NCBI GenBank assembly: GCA_964415295.1
Contig: CAYPYN010000004.1
Location: forward strand, 248,001-312,000
Source of the DNA: SB21 sp964415295
Lineage (GTDB): Bacteria; CLD3; SB21
Direction: 5' to 3'
Length of the DNA stretch: 64,000 bases
The translations under genes were made by a program, and so were the position numbers. Positions 1 to 8,142 of the stretch are shown here, piece by piece (the stretch's first letter is position 1; every line of letters begins with the position of its first letter). A model generated the notes under the pieces. The model worked only from the letters and a program-made list of their open reading frames with translations, did no database searches and had not been told where the DNA came from.

Positions 1-96
1 GTAGCAGACCGGTTCGCAGTTCTGTACCTTGGCCGCCATCAGATTCTTCAGCAGCGTAACGTTCATCTCATGATCGTCGATGATCAGGACTTTCAT
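1..96 (-). CDS. Response regulator receiver domain, N-terminal fragment
   Basis: The reading frame enters from the left edge and its ATG is at 96-94. Only 32 residues are visible. They begin MKVLIIDDHEMN, the first beta strand and acidic pair (Asp7-Asp8) of a CheY-like receiver domain, followed by helix 1. The phosphoacceptor aspartate and any output domain lie outside the window, so neither the type of regulator nor its target can be stated. A hybrid kinase is unlikely because the receiver is at the very N-terminus. It is transcribed divergently from purF, with 185 bases of AT-rich spacer between them. Confidence 0.75.
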   Translation of the reverse strand, partial: MKVLIIDDHEMNVTLLKNLMAAKVQNCEPVCY

Positions 97-281
97 AAGG
101 GCCTCGCTTTCATTAGGATAAATGTAATACTTTTTGCCGGAACGATAAATAAAAAAAAGCAGCGCCGGGAAAAAGCAAATTAACCTTTGAAGCAATCCTT
201 TTTTTTAATTACATTGCGTCGCATTATTACGGAATAATTTCCCCGCAGACTGGTTTCACCAACAATCCGGACTATTCGTAC

Positions 282-1703
282 ATGTCAGAAGATATAAAAG
301 AAGAATGCGGCATATTCGGTATCTACGGACATCCCGAAGCCGCTAAGTTAACTTACCTCGGTCTCTATTCTCTGCAGCACCGCGGGCAGGAATCGACCGG
401 TATCGTGTCTGCCGATGGGCAGTTCCTCCACAGGCACGTCGGCATGGGTCTCGTCGGCGACGTATTCGGCGATACGAAATTATTCGAAAAACTTCCGGGC
501 CATGCCGCGATCGGTCATAACCGCTATTCGACCACCGGAGGAAGTTATCTGCAAAATGCACAGCCTATCACTGCCATCATCAATACCGGAGAGATTGCCG
601 CCGGACATAACGGGAACCTTATCAATTATTTTCAGCTTCGTAACGAACTGCAGGATCAGGGCGCCATTTTTCAATCCAACAGCGACACGGAAGTGATCCT
701 GCATTTGGCCGCGCATTCCGGTCTGAAGAATATTGAAGACCAATTGAAGTATGCTCTCACACATATCAAAGGTGCTTATTCGCTTGTGCTTCTCACTAAA
801 GATAAATTCATCGCCGCCCGCGATCCGCACGGCATCCGGCCTTTGTGCCTCGGAAAACTGGGCCCATCCACCGTTGCGGCGAGCGAATCCTGTGCGCTTG
901 ATATCATTGATGCGGAATATCTCCGCGATGTGAAGCCCGGCGAATTTATTGTTGTCGATGAAAAAGGCATGCGGAGTGAGATGCTTTTCAGTGAGACACA
1001 TAAACCGGCGCATTGCATATTTGAGTTCGTATATTTCTCACGACCCGACAGCAAGATCTTCGGAGATAATGTGGATAAGGCACGCCGAAAACTGGGAAAA
1101 AGACTGGCCGAAGAGTCACCGGTCGAGGCGGATATCGTGATCAGCGTTCCGGACTCCAGCAATACCGCCGCTGTGGGTTATTCCCGGCGAACCGGAATTA
1201 AGTTCGAATTGGGACTCATCAGGAACCACTACGTCGGACGCACGTTTATTCATCCCGTGCCGTCCATGCGCGATCTCAAGGTAAAGGTCAAATTCAACGT
1301 GGTTCAGGGCGTCCTGAAGGACCGGCGGGTGGTTGTAATCGATGATTCGATAGTAAGAGGCACTACGCTGAAACCACTTATTTCCATGATCCGCAGAGCC
1401 GGTGCCAAAGAAGTGCATGTGCGCATTAGTTCTCCCCCTGTTACATCGCCGTGTTATTACGGAATGGATTTCCCGACCAAGCAGGAACTCATCGCCAACA
1501 AATTGACCAAAGAAGAGATTTGCCAAAGCATCGGTGCGGACAGCTTGGAATACCTGACCATCGATGGTCTTCTGTCCGCCGTTCCCAACGGCGAACACAA
1601 TTATTGTACGGCCTGTTTCACAGGGAAATATCCTCTTCCTGTCAACGAGGACACGGAAAAATTGCAGTGTGCGCTGCCTCTGGAAAAGACCCCTCTTCAT
1701 TAA
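282..1703 (+). CDS. purF: Amidophosphoribosyltransferase (glutamine PRPP amidotransferase)
   Basis: PurF catalyses the first committed step of purine synthesis, making 5-phosphoribosylamine from PRPP and glutamine in the cytoplasm. The 473-residue protein starts with an eight-residue propeptide before Cys9 (EECGIFG), the N-terminal nucleophile of class II glutamine amidotransferases. The C-terminal phosphoribosyltransferase domain carries the PRPP loop VVVIDDSIVRGTT. Cys245, Cys391, Cys442 and Cys445 match the four [4Fe-4S] ligands of the Bacillus-type enzyme, so an oxygen-sensitive cluster is expected. The only other purine gene in the window, purS, is 37 kb away, so the pathway is not clustered. 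The fabG-like gene follows after 13 bases and is probably cotranscribed. Confidence 0.96.
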   Translation: MSEDIKEECGIFGIYGHPEAAKLTYLGLYSLQHRGQESTGIVSADGQFLHRHVGMGLVGDVFGDTKLFEKLPGHAAIGHNRYSTTGGSYLQNAQPITAIINTGEIAAGHNGNLINYFQLRNELQDQGAIFQSNSDTEVILHLAAHSGLKNIEDQLKYALTHIKGAYSLVLLTKDKFIAARDPHGIRPLCLGKLGPSTVAASESCALDIIDAEYLRDVKPGEFIVVDEKGMRSEMLFSETHKPAHCIFEFVYFSRPDSKIFGDNVDKARRKLGKRLAEESPVEADIVISVPDSSNTAAVGYSRRTGIKFELGLIRNHYVGRTFIHPVPSMRDLKVKVKFNVVQGVLKDRRVVVIDDSIVRGTTLKPLISMIRRAGAKEVHVRISSPPVTSPCYYGMDFPTKQELIANKLTKEEICQSIGADSLEYLTIDGLLSAVPNGEHNYCTACFTGKYPLPVNEDTEKLQCALPLEKTPLH

Positions 1704-1716
1704 ATTGTAAAAACAA

Positions 1717-2439
1717 ATGGACTCATTTAAGAACCGCGTGGCCATAATCACAGGCGGCGCCAAAGGCATTGGTCACACAAGCGCCCAGAAATTCAGGCAA
1801 CAAGACGCCACAGTTATAATTTGGGATCGATCGGAATCAGAGCCGACGAGTAATGATCCGGGTTTTGTATTCATGAATGTCGATGTCCGGAATTATGAAG
1901 CGGTTCAAAATGCGGCGCGGAGTGCTTTTGACCAATTCGGCCGTATCGACATTCTGATAAATAATGCAGGAATTACAAGGGACGGAACGCTGGCTAAAAT
2001 GGACGCTCAACAGTGGCAGGACGTTATTGATGTCAACCTTACCGGAGTTTTTAACTGCACCAAAAGCATTGCCCCATTTATGATAGAAGCAAGATTCGGG
2101 CGCATTATCAATACTTCCTCGGTTGTCGGTATGTATGGCAATTTTGGTCAGACGAATTTTGCGGCAGCCAAATCAGGGGTCATTGGATTGACAAAGGTCT
2201 GGGCGCGCGAACTGGGCCGCAAGAACGTTACGGTCAATGCGGTAGCGCCCGGATTTATCGCGACCGATATGATGAAAACTATTCCGGAAAAAACGCTGGC
2301 CTCGATCATAGAAAGAACGCCGGTCGGCCGGTTAGGATCTCCCGAAGATATTGCCAATGTGTATCTATTCCTCGCCTCCGACAGCGCGTCATTCATCAAC
2401 GGCGCTGTAATTTCCGTTGACGGAGGTTATGTCGGCTAA
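1717..2439 (+). CDS. FabG-like short-chain dehydrogenase with Tyr-to-Phe active-site change
   Basis: A 240-residue classical short-chain dehydrogenase closest in motifs to 3-oxoacyl-ACP or acetoacetyl-CoA reductases. The Rossmann motif TGGAKGIG is near residue 12, NNAG follows at about 85, and the C-terminus has the usual NGAVISVDGG. The catalytic YxxxK reads NFAAAK: Phe148 occupies the position of E. coli FabG Tyr151, while Ser135 and Lys152 are kept at normal spacing. The codon is TTT. Loss of the tyrosine hydroxyl should abolish or strongly reduce normal reductase chemistry, so it may be a binding or regulatory homologue. It lies 13 bases after purF and overlaps the convergent propeller gene by 4 bases. 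Confidence 0.85.
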   Translation: MDSFKNRVAIITGGAKGIGHTSAQKFRQQDATVIIWDRSESEPTSNDPGFVFMNVDVRNYEAVQNAARSAFDQFGRIDILINNAGITRDGTLAKMDAQQWQDVIDVNLTGVFNCTKSIAPFMIEARFGRIINTSSVVGMYGNFGQTNFAAAKSGVIGLTKVWARELGRKNVTVNAVAPGFIATDMMKTIPEKTLASIIERTPVGRLGSPEDIANVYLFLASDSASFINGAVISVDGGYVG

Positions 2440-3506
2440 TCGGTCCAATCCGCTATAAAAAGATTCGTATCCCGCGTACCCTTATTGTTCCGATTGGAAG
2501 AGAAAACCAGTTTTTTCCCGTCCGGCGAGAACATCGGGAATGCATTGAATATGCTTTCCGTCGTGATCTGCTCCAATCCGGTTCCGTCATCATTGATCAT
2601 GAATAGATTAAAATTATAGCCGCGCGGCGCATTATGGTTGGATGAAAAAATGATCTTCTTTCCCGACGGGTGGAAAAACGGTGCCCAGTTAGCTTTGCCG
2701 AGGCTCGTTATCTGCTTCAAATCAGACCCGTCCACGTTGCAGGTATAGATCTCCATTTGTGTCGGAGCGACCAGTCCTTTGGCCAGGAATTCTTTGTATT
2801 CTTTGATCTCTTCGTCGGTCTTGGGACGCGAAGCACGAAACACCAACCGTTTCCCGTCCGGCGAAAAAAAAGCACCGCCATCATAACCCAATCCAAAAGT
2901 AACCTGTCTCAGATTTTTTCCGTCGATGTCCATGGTCCATAATTCCAGATCCCCGGATCGTGTGGATGTAAAGACGATCTTATCGCCCTGCGGTGAAACG
3001 GTTGCTTCGGCATCGTAGCCCGGCGTATTGGTCAGCTGCTTCACTATGTTTCCTTTAAGATCGGCCACAAAGAGATCGTACGTATCATAGATCGCCCACA
3101 GATACTTGCCGCTCTGATGCGCGGCCGGCGCGGGCGGGCAATCTTTCCCGCCTAAATGAGTGGAAGCATATACGATTTGCTGATCGCCCTTCAGAAAGTA
3201 CGAACACGTCGTTCGTCCCTGGCCCGTACTGATCATAGTCGGCTTGTAATTGGTATCGGTTGCGGCTTTTTCTATGTCAACCATAAAGATTTGGTCGCAA
3301 GTCAATCCCCACTTAGGATTGTTGCTCTGCATGGCAAGCAACCGACCGTCGTAACTGAAATACGCTTCGGCATTGTCTCCGCCAAAGGTCAATTGACGAA
3401 GATTTTTGAAATGTTTCTCCGAGGTTCCTATCAGAGACGATTGGGCCGATAGCGGGCAGGCGGACAATAACATTGCTATGGCCAATTGGAACAAAATTCT
3501 CTTCAT
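2436..3506 (-). CDS. Exported TolB-like beta-propeller protein (PD40 repeats)
   Basis: A 356-residue secreted protein with about five WD40-like PD40 repeats (patterns such as FSPDGKRLVF and FSSNRN), the blade motif of TolB-type propellers. The start chosen is the ATG at 3506, which places a clean signal peptide at the N-terminus; the frame is open nine codons further upstream but that start would bury the signal. The signal ends LLSAC or LSAQS, so it could be a lipoprotein (Cys17) or a signal peptidase I substrate. Repeats speak of reading out ligands or proteins at the envelope, but no specific partner is visible. There are no tol-pal genes nearby. Confidence 0.82.
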   Translation of the reverse strand: MKRILFQLAIAMLLSACPLSAQSSLIGTSEKHFKNLRQLTFGGDNAEAYFSYDGRLLAMQSNNPKWGLTCDQIFMVDIEKAATDTNYKPTMISTGQGRTTCSYFLKGDQQIVYASTHLGGKDCPPAPAAHQSGKYLWAIYDTYDLFVADLKGNIVKQLTNTPGYDAEATVSPQGDKIVFTSTRSGDLELWTMDIDGKNLRQVTFGLGYDGGAFFSPDGKRLVFRASRPKTDEEIKEYKEFLAKGLVAPTQMEIYTCNVDGSDLKQITSLGKANWAPFFHPSGKKIIFSSNHNAPRGYNFNLFMINDDGTGLEQITTESIFNAFPMFSPDGKKLVFSSNRNNKGTRDTNLFIADWTD

Positions 3507-3592
3507 GATACACCATTCCCTTTTTGTAGTCAAAAATTGCCTGCAAAAATAAACACCGCGGAGTCGACAATCAAGATTTTTCTGACCCGCTG

Positions 3593-4270
3593 TTACATCG
3601 TAATACTTTGGCCGGGCTCCAGAAGCTGAACATGAAGGCCGATTTGTTTCATCTTGTGGAGGAATTCTTCCGGATCCGCTTTGATTGCGTCAAACGTGTT
3701 GAAGTGCATCGGGATCACCATCTTCGGCTTGATCAGGCTTGCGGCTTTGACGGCATCGTCTATACCCATCGTAAAATTATCTCCGATAGGCAGCAAAGCG
3801 AGATCGATTGTATGGCTTTCACCGATCAATTTCATGTCGCCAAAAAGACCGGTATCACCGGCATGATAGATGGTCTTCCCGTCGAGCGTGAATAGCAGGC
3901 CCGCCGGTGTTCCGCCGTATGTTCCGTCCGGGAATGAAGATCCGTGCCAGGCCGGGGTGAGTTTGACCTTTCCAAAAGCAAACGAATGCGCCCCGCCTAT
4001 GTGCATCGCATGAACCTTGGCGCCTTGTTTTTCGCAATACTGTGCGATTTCAAAATTGGATACAATGATACTCCCCGTTCGTTTGGCGATGGGAAGCGCA
4101 TCGCCGAGATGGTCGCCGTGGGCATGCGTGAGGCATATGTAGTCGGCTCTCAGTTCGGAAGCTTTGTGCTTCGCCACCGGGTTACCTGCCAAAAACGGAT
4201 CGATCAGAATGGTGACCTGATCTTTTTCGATCATCCATCCCGAATGGCCTAAAAACGTTAATCGAATCAT
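3593..4270 (-). CDS. Metal-dependent hydrolase, metallo-beta-lactamase fold (UPF0173 type)
   Basis: A 225-residue single-domain metallo-beta-lactamase-fold protein. The metal-binding motif HAHGDH is near residue 50, and further ligands lie in HAGDTGLF (about residue 140) and the C-terminal MHFNTF. It matches the UPF0173/YtkL family of unassigned small metal-dependent hydrolases. The start at 4270 is preferred because AGGAG lies seven bases before it; an upstream in-frame ATG at 4285 would overlap that ribosome site. Substrate unknown. Confidence 0.86.
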   Translation of the reverse strand: MIRLTFLGHSGWMIEKDQVTILIDPFLAGNPVAKHKASELRADYICLTHAHGDHLGDALPIAKRTGSIIVSNFEIAQYCEKQGAKVHAMHIGGAHSFAFGKVKLTPAWHGSSFPDGTYGGTPAGLLFTLDGKTIYHAGDTGLFGDMKLIGESHTIDLALLPIGDNFTMGIDDAVKAASLIKPKMVIPMHFNTFDAIKADPEEFLHKMKQIGLHVQLLEPGQSITM

Positions 4271-4427
4271 ACGGCTGCTCCTCATTTAAGCAGTTGATGG
4301 AAATTTTCAATCAATGCCATACCGTGGAATCTATTTGGAATCCGTGGCGGCTCCGCGGACCCTGTAAATAGATCCTTTCAGGAATGACTCCACTTGGAGA
4401 ATCTAGTTAACTTAGAACTTCCAGTCC

Positions 4428-4505
4428 ATGAGACTTTGCGTGATATTATTAGCATTCATCATTTGCCTTGCTTATGGACTCTGGGCATTCTATATTTTTA
4501 GTTAA
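4428..4505 (+). CDS. Possible 25-residue hydrophobic peptide
   Basis: ATG at 4428 opens a 25-residue frame starting MRLCVILLAFIICLAYG and rich in Leu, Ile, Phe and Trp, which would form one membrane helix. There is no convincing ribosome site upstream, so it may be chance. Its position just before the OPT promoter is the only contextual support. Confidence 0.15.
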   Translation: MRLCVILLAFIICLAYGLWAFYIFS

Positions 4506-4517
4506 TTGAACCCATCG

Positions 4518-4546
4518 TTGAGGTCCGCTGCCTATGGTATTATAAC
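4518..4546 (+). promoter_or_regulatory. Candidate sigma-70 promoter for the OPT transporter
   Basis: TTGAGG at 4518-4523 and TATAAC at 4541-4546 are separated by exactly 17 bases, and the OPT start codon is 43 bases further on with AAGGAG before it. Matches are four and five of six to the housekeeping consensus. Confidence 0.5.
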
Positions 4547-4588
4547 CTCTCAGTTAATCAGAATCCGATTCATCAAGGAGTTATTTTT

Positions 4589-6574
4589 ATGAGCGATCAT
4601 GCACCACAAGTTGTCAAAGGCCTTCCTGCCAATGCCTATACGAAATTGAAACCCGGCGAAGTTTATCAGCCGATCATGTCGCCTACGCAGGTTTATCCTG
4701 AAGTGAACTTTCGATCCGTATTCTGGGGATTATTGATGGCCATGCTTTTCTCCGCCGCCGCCGCCTACCTCGGTCTCAAGATAGGCCAGGTCTTTGAAGC
4801 AGCCATCCCTATCGCCATCATTGCCGTTGGATTGTCGGCAGCGGCTAAAAGAAAAAACGCTCTCGGCGAAAACGTCATTATACAATCCATTGGCGCCAAT
4901 TCCGGAGCGGTGGTCGCCGGCGCAATTTTTACCATACCGGCGCTGTATATTCTGGAACTCAACGCGGAATTCTACCAGGTCTTTTTCGCCTCCCTTTTCG
5001 GAGGTTTTCTTGGTATTCTGTTCCTGATCCCGTTCAGAAAATATTTTGTCTCTGATATGCACGGCCAGTTCCCTTTTCCTGAAGCCACCGCAACGACAGA
5101 AGTTCTTGTTGCCGGCGAAAAAGGCGGCAATCAGGCCAAAGTTCTCGTCATAAGCGGTATTATCGGCGGCCTTTATGATTTTATCATCGCCTCCTTCGGC
5201 TGGTGGAGCGAAGTGTTTACCACGCGCGTCCTGCCCTACGGCGATATTCTGGCCGATAAAGCCAAACTAGTATTTAAGGTTAATATCGGCGCGGCAGTTA
5301 CGGGATTGGGATATATCATTGGTTTGAAGTATTCAGCTATCATCGCCGCCGGCTCCTTTGTTTCGTGGTACGTGTTGATCCCGTCTCTTTTTCATATCGG
5401 CAGCGGACTAACGACCCCGCTCGGCGCCAACGTGACTAAACTCATCGCGGATATGTCCGCCGAAGAAATATTCAGAAATTATGTACGCCATATCGGTATC
5501 GGCGGCATCGCAATGGCCGGTATTATAGGAATTATTCGTTCGTCCAAGATCATTAAGTCGGCATTTGTCCTTGGCTTTAAAGAGATCGTGGGCAAAAAAG
5601 GTGAAATGGATGGACGCCTCCGCACGCAGCGGGATCTGGCCATGAGTATTATCGCGATCGGCATTGTGGCTACCGCTGTCATGATTTTTATTTTCTTCCA
5701 TTTCGGCGTAGTGCACAATCTGACCCACGCGCTGGTGGGACTTTCGATTGTTCTCATCATTTCTTTCCTATTCACCACCGTGGCCGCCAACGCCATCGCT
5801 ATCGTGGGAACCAACCCCGTCTCCGGTATGACATTGATGACGCTGATCATTTCGTCTTTTGTACTTGTCGGCGTCGGCCTCAAAGGCGATGTGGGAATGG
5901 TTTCGGCTCTCATTATCGGCGGCGTGGTCTGCACAGCCTTGTCCTGTGCCGGCGCCTTTATCACCGACCTCAAGATCGGTTATTGGCTGGGTTCATCGCC
6001 GTATAAGCAGCAAACGTGGAAATTCGCCGGGGTGCTTGTTTCGGCCGCCACCGTCGGCTGGGTCATGCTGATTCTCAACGAAACGTACGGATTCAGCGGG
6101 CCGGATGCCCTGGTCGCTCCTCAGGCTAACGCGATGGCCGCCGTCATCAAACCCCTGATGACCGGACAAGCGGCGCCGTGGATGCTCTACGTGGCGGGCG
6201 CTTTCATGGCTTTAGTATTGACAATCCTTGGCGTGCCGGCATTGGCGTTTTCACTTGGAATGTATATTCCGCTTGAACTGAATACACCTCTGGTTTTCGG
6301 CGGACTTGTGGCGCATTTTGTCTCCACGCGCAGTTCGGATGAAAAACTCAACACTGCCCGCCGCGAGCGCGGAACGCTCATTGCTTCAGGATTTATTGCC
6401 GGCGGCGCCTTGCTCGGTGTGATCAGCGCCATTTTGCGTTACCTGGGATTCAACTGGGTTCATGCCGAATGGGCGGAGTCGCATTCTGCGGAACTGCTCG
6501 GCGGTGCGATGTTCATCGCGCTACTGGTCTACATGTATTGGGATTCGAAGCGCGGAAAGCCGGAAGCTGAATAA
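4589..6574 (+). CDS. OPT family oligopeptide/metal-chelate transporter
   Basis: A 661-residue polytopic inner-membrane protein of the OPT superfamily. Hydrophobic segments cover most of the chain, and the family-typical block NVIIQSIGANSGAVVAG lies near residue 92. Prokaryotic OPT proteins take up small peptides or peptide-like metal chelates using the proton gradient. The start is supported by AAGGAG eight bases upstream. It stands alone as a transcription unit with its own promoter and a strong terminator. The convergent neighbour is pepT, so imported peptides could be hydrolysed by a nearby product, though the two are not one operon. Substrate cannot be read from sequence. Confidence 0.92.
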   Translation: MSDHAPQVVKGLPANAYTKLKPGEVYQPIMSPTQVYPEVNFRSVFWGLLMAMLFSAAAAYLGLKIGQVFEAAIPIAIIAVGLSAAAKRKNALGENVIIQSIGANSGAVVAGAIFTIPALYILELNAEFYQVFFASLFGGFLGILFLIPFRKYFVSDMHGQFPFPEATATTEVLVAGEKGGNQAKVLVISGIIGGLYDFIIASFGWWSEVFTTRVLPYGDILADKAKLVFKVNIGAAVTGLGYIIGLKYSAIIAAGSFVSWYVLIPSLFHIGSGLTTPLGANVTKLIADMSAEEIFRNYVRHIGIGGIAMAGIIGIIRSSKIIKSAFVLGFKEIVGKKGEMDGRLRTQRDLAMSIIAIGIVATAVMIFIFFHFGVVHNLTHALVGLSIVLIISFLFTTVAANAIAIVGTNPVSGMTLMTLIISSFVLVGVGLKGDVGMVSALIIGGVVCTALSCAGAFITDLKIGYWLGSSPYKQQTWKFAGVLVSAATVGWVMLILNETYGFSGPDALVAPQANAMAAVIKPLMTGQAAPWMLYVAGAFMALVLTILGVPALAFSLGMYIPLELNTPLVFGGLVAHFVSTRSSDEKLNTARRERGTLIASGFIAGGALLGVISAILRYLGFNWVHAEWAESHSAELLGGAMFIALLVYMYWDSKRGKPEAE

Positions 6575-6597
6575 CCAAATAACATCTTTGTATAAAG

Positions 6598-6628
6598 AAA
6601 CCGTTCTGAATTATCAGAACGGTTTTTT
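6598..6628 (+). terminator. Rho-independent terminator (bidirectional) between OPT gene and pepT
   Basis: Perfect stem CCGTTCTGA / TCAGAACGG with a four-base loop, flanked by AAA and TTTTTT, so it can serve both converging genes. Confidence 0.92.
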
Positions 6629-6660
6629 ATTTAAGATATCTATTAGCGATTTTGGTGGCA

Positions 6661-7911
6661 CTAAGCCTTCTCTTCCCAGATCTGCGCGATCTCCACGATC
6701 ACGCGCACGGCCATCTCCATATCCTGGATCGCAACCCATTCCAGTTTGGAATGGAAACTGTGTTCGCCCGCAAAGATATTAGGCGTGGGCAAACCCATGT
6801 AGGAAAGGCGCGAACCGTCCGTACCTCCGCGAATCGGGCTCAGGATCGGTTCGATGCCAAGCCGCTTCATCGCTTCGATAGCGTTCTCGCCTACTTGCGG
6901 GTACTTATCCAGGATGTATTTCATGTTGCGGTACTGCTCTTTCACTTCCACCTCTGCACGGGCGCCCGGGAATTCCGCGGCGGTCTCTTCCGCCAGTTTC
7001 TTGACGAGATCTTCCTTTTCGGCAAGTTTTTCCGTCACAAAATCGCGGATGATGAACTTGATCGTAGCTAGCTCTTCGTTGGCTGTGAATGTGGTAGGAT
7101 GAACGAATCCTTCTTTCTTTTCCGTCGTTTCAGGTGACAGCGTATTCTTAGGAAGTTTTTCGATGAATCGCGCGCCCACTTTCACGGCGTTGACCATTTT
7201 GTTCTTCGCGTAGCCGGGATGAATATTTTTCCCGTGGAACTTCACCGTCATACCGTCCGCACTGAAAGTTTCCGTTTCCACTTCGCCGCGGCTCGATCCG
7301 TCCACCGTATAGGCAAATTGAGCGCCCAACGCTTTAAGATCGATCTTCTCTGTCCCGCGCCCAACCTCTTCGTCCGGTGTAAAACAGATCTTGATTGTGC
7401 CGTGTTTAACTTCAGGGTGTTTTAATAGATAATTGACCGCATCCATGATTTCCGCCACGCCCGCCTTGTTATCGGCGCCGAGCAAAGTGGTCCCATCGGT
7501 CGTAATAATGTCATAGCCTTTCATTTTTTCAAAATCGGGATTATTCTTCACTTCGATCACCTGATTGGGATCGTTGGGTAATTTGATATCCCCACCCTGG
7601 TAATTCTTGTGGATGATCGGATTCACATTGGCGCCGCTTACGGCCGGCGAAGTATCCACATGAGCGATAAAGGCAACGACCGGAACGTTTTTCTTTGTGT
7701 TGGAAGGAATCGTCGCCATCACATAACCGTTTTCGTCCATGTGCGCATCGGCCAGACCCATGGCCTTGAGTTCCGCCGCCAGGTCCTTGGAGAGAATTTT
7801 TTGTTTCTCGGTACTTGGAAAACAGGTCGCTTCATCGTCGGATTGCGTATCGTATTTCACGTATTTCAGGAATTTTTCCACGCAGGTGAATTTGTAGTTA
7901 TTATCAAACAT
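6661..7911 (-). CDS. pepT: Peptidase T (tripeptide aminopeptidase, M20B)
   Basis: A 416-residue cytoplasmic zinc peptidase that removes the N-terminal residue of tripeptides. Metal ligands are visible in order: HVDTSP (His, catalytic Asp), GADNKAG (bridging Asp), TPDEEVGRG (catalytic and metal Glu) and the C-terminal HSFHSKLE (His). IRGGTDGSRL is the usual PepT substrate block. Length matches the family (about 410). It converges on the OPT transporter. Nothing suggests an export signal. Confidence 0.95.
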   Translation of the reverse strand: MFDNNYKFTCVEKFLKYVKYDTQSDDEATCFPSTEKQKILSKDLAAELKAMGLADAHMDENGYVMATIPSNTKKNVPVVAFIAHVDTSPAVSGANVNPIIHKNYQGGDIKLPNDPNQVIEVKNNPDFEKMKGYDIITTDGTTLLGADNKAGVAEIMDAVNYLLKHPEVKHGTIKICFTPDEEVGRGTEKIDLKALGAQFAYTVDGSSRGEVETETFSADGMTVKFHGKNIHPGYAKNKMVNAVKVGARFIEKLPKNTLSPETTEKKEGFVHPTTFTANEELATIKFIIRDFVTEKLAEKEDLVKKLAEETAAEFPGARAEVEVKEQYRNMKYILDKYPQVGENAIEAMKRLGIEPILSPIRGGTDGSRLSYMGLPTPNIFAGEHSFHSKLEWVAIQDMEMAVRVIVEIAQIWEEKA

Positions 7912-8142
7912 AAATCCTCGGCAGGTTAAAGTGATATAAAAGGTGGATAATCTTAAAGAATTTTAAGGTCAAGTTCAAGAATTCTGATCATGTTTTAACC
8001 CCGGGGGGAGCAAAACACATCTGAATGATTCCGGCATTTCTTTGCCTTTCCGTGCTTGGATCAAATTTTTCTTGCGATTCGTTCGATCGTGGATTACTTT
8101 TTACCACATGAATTTTTTACAATTTGAACTCGGGTATATTTT

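Larger units (their letters stand above)
4271..4588. other. Intergenic region between divergent hydrolase and OPT genes
   Basis: This 318-base stretch separates the minus-strand hydrolase from the OPT transporter. It holds a seven-pair imperfect hairpin (4341-4359, TCCGTGG against CCGCGGA) without a T run, a tiny hydrophobic reading frame (4428-4505) and a good sigma-70-like promoter for the transporter (4518-4546). No RNA gene was recognised. Confidence 0.6.
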
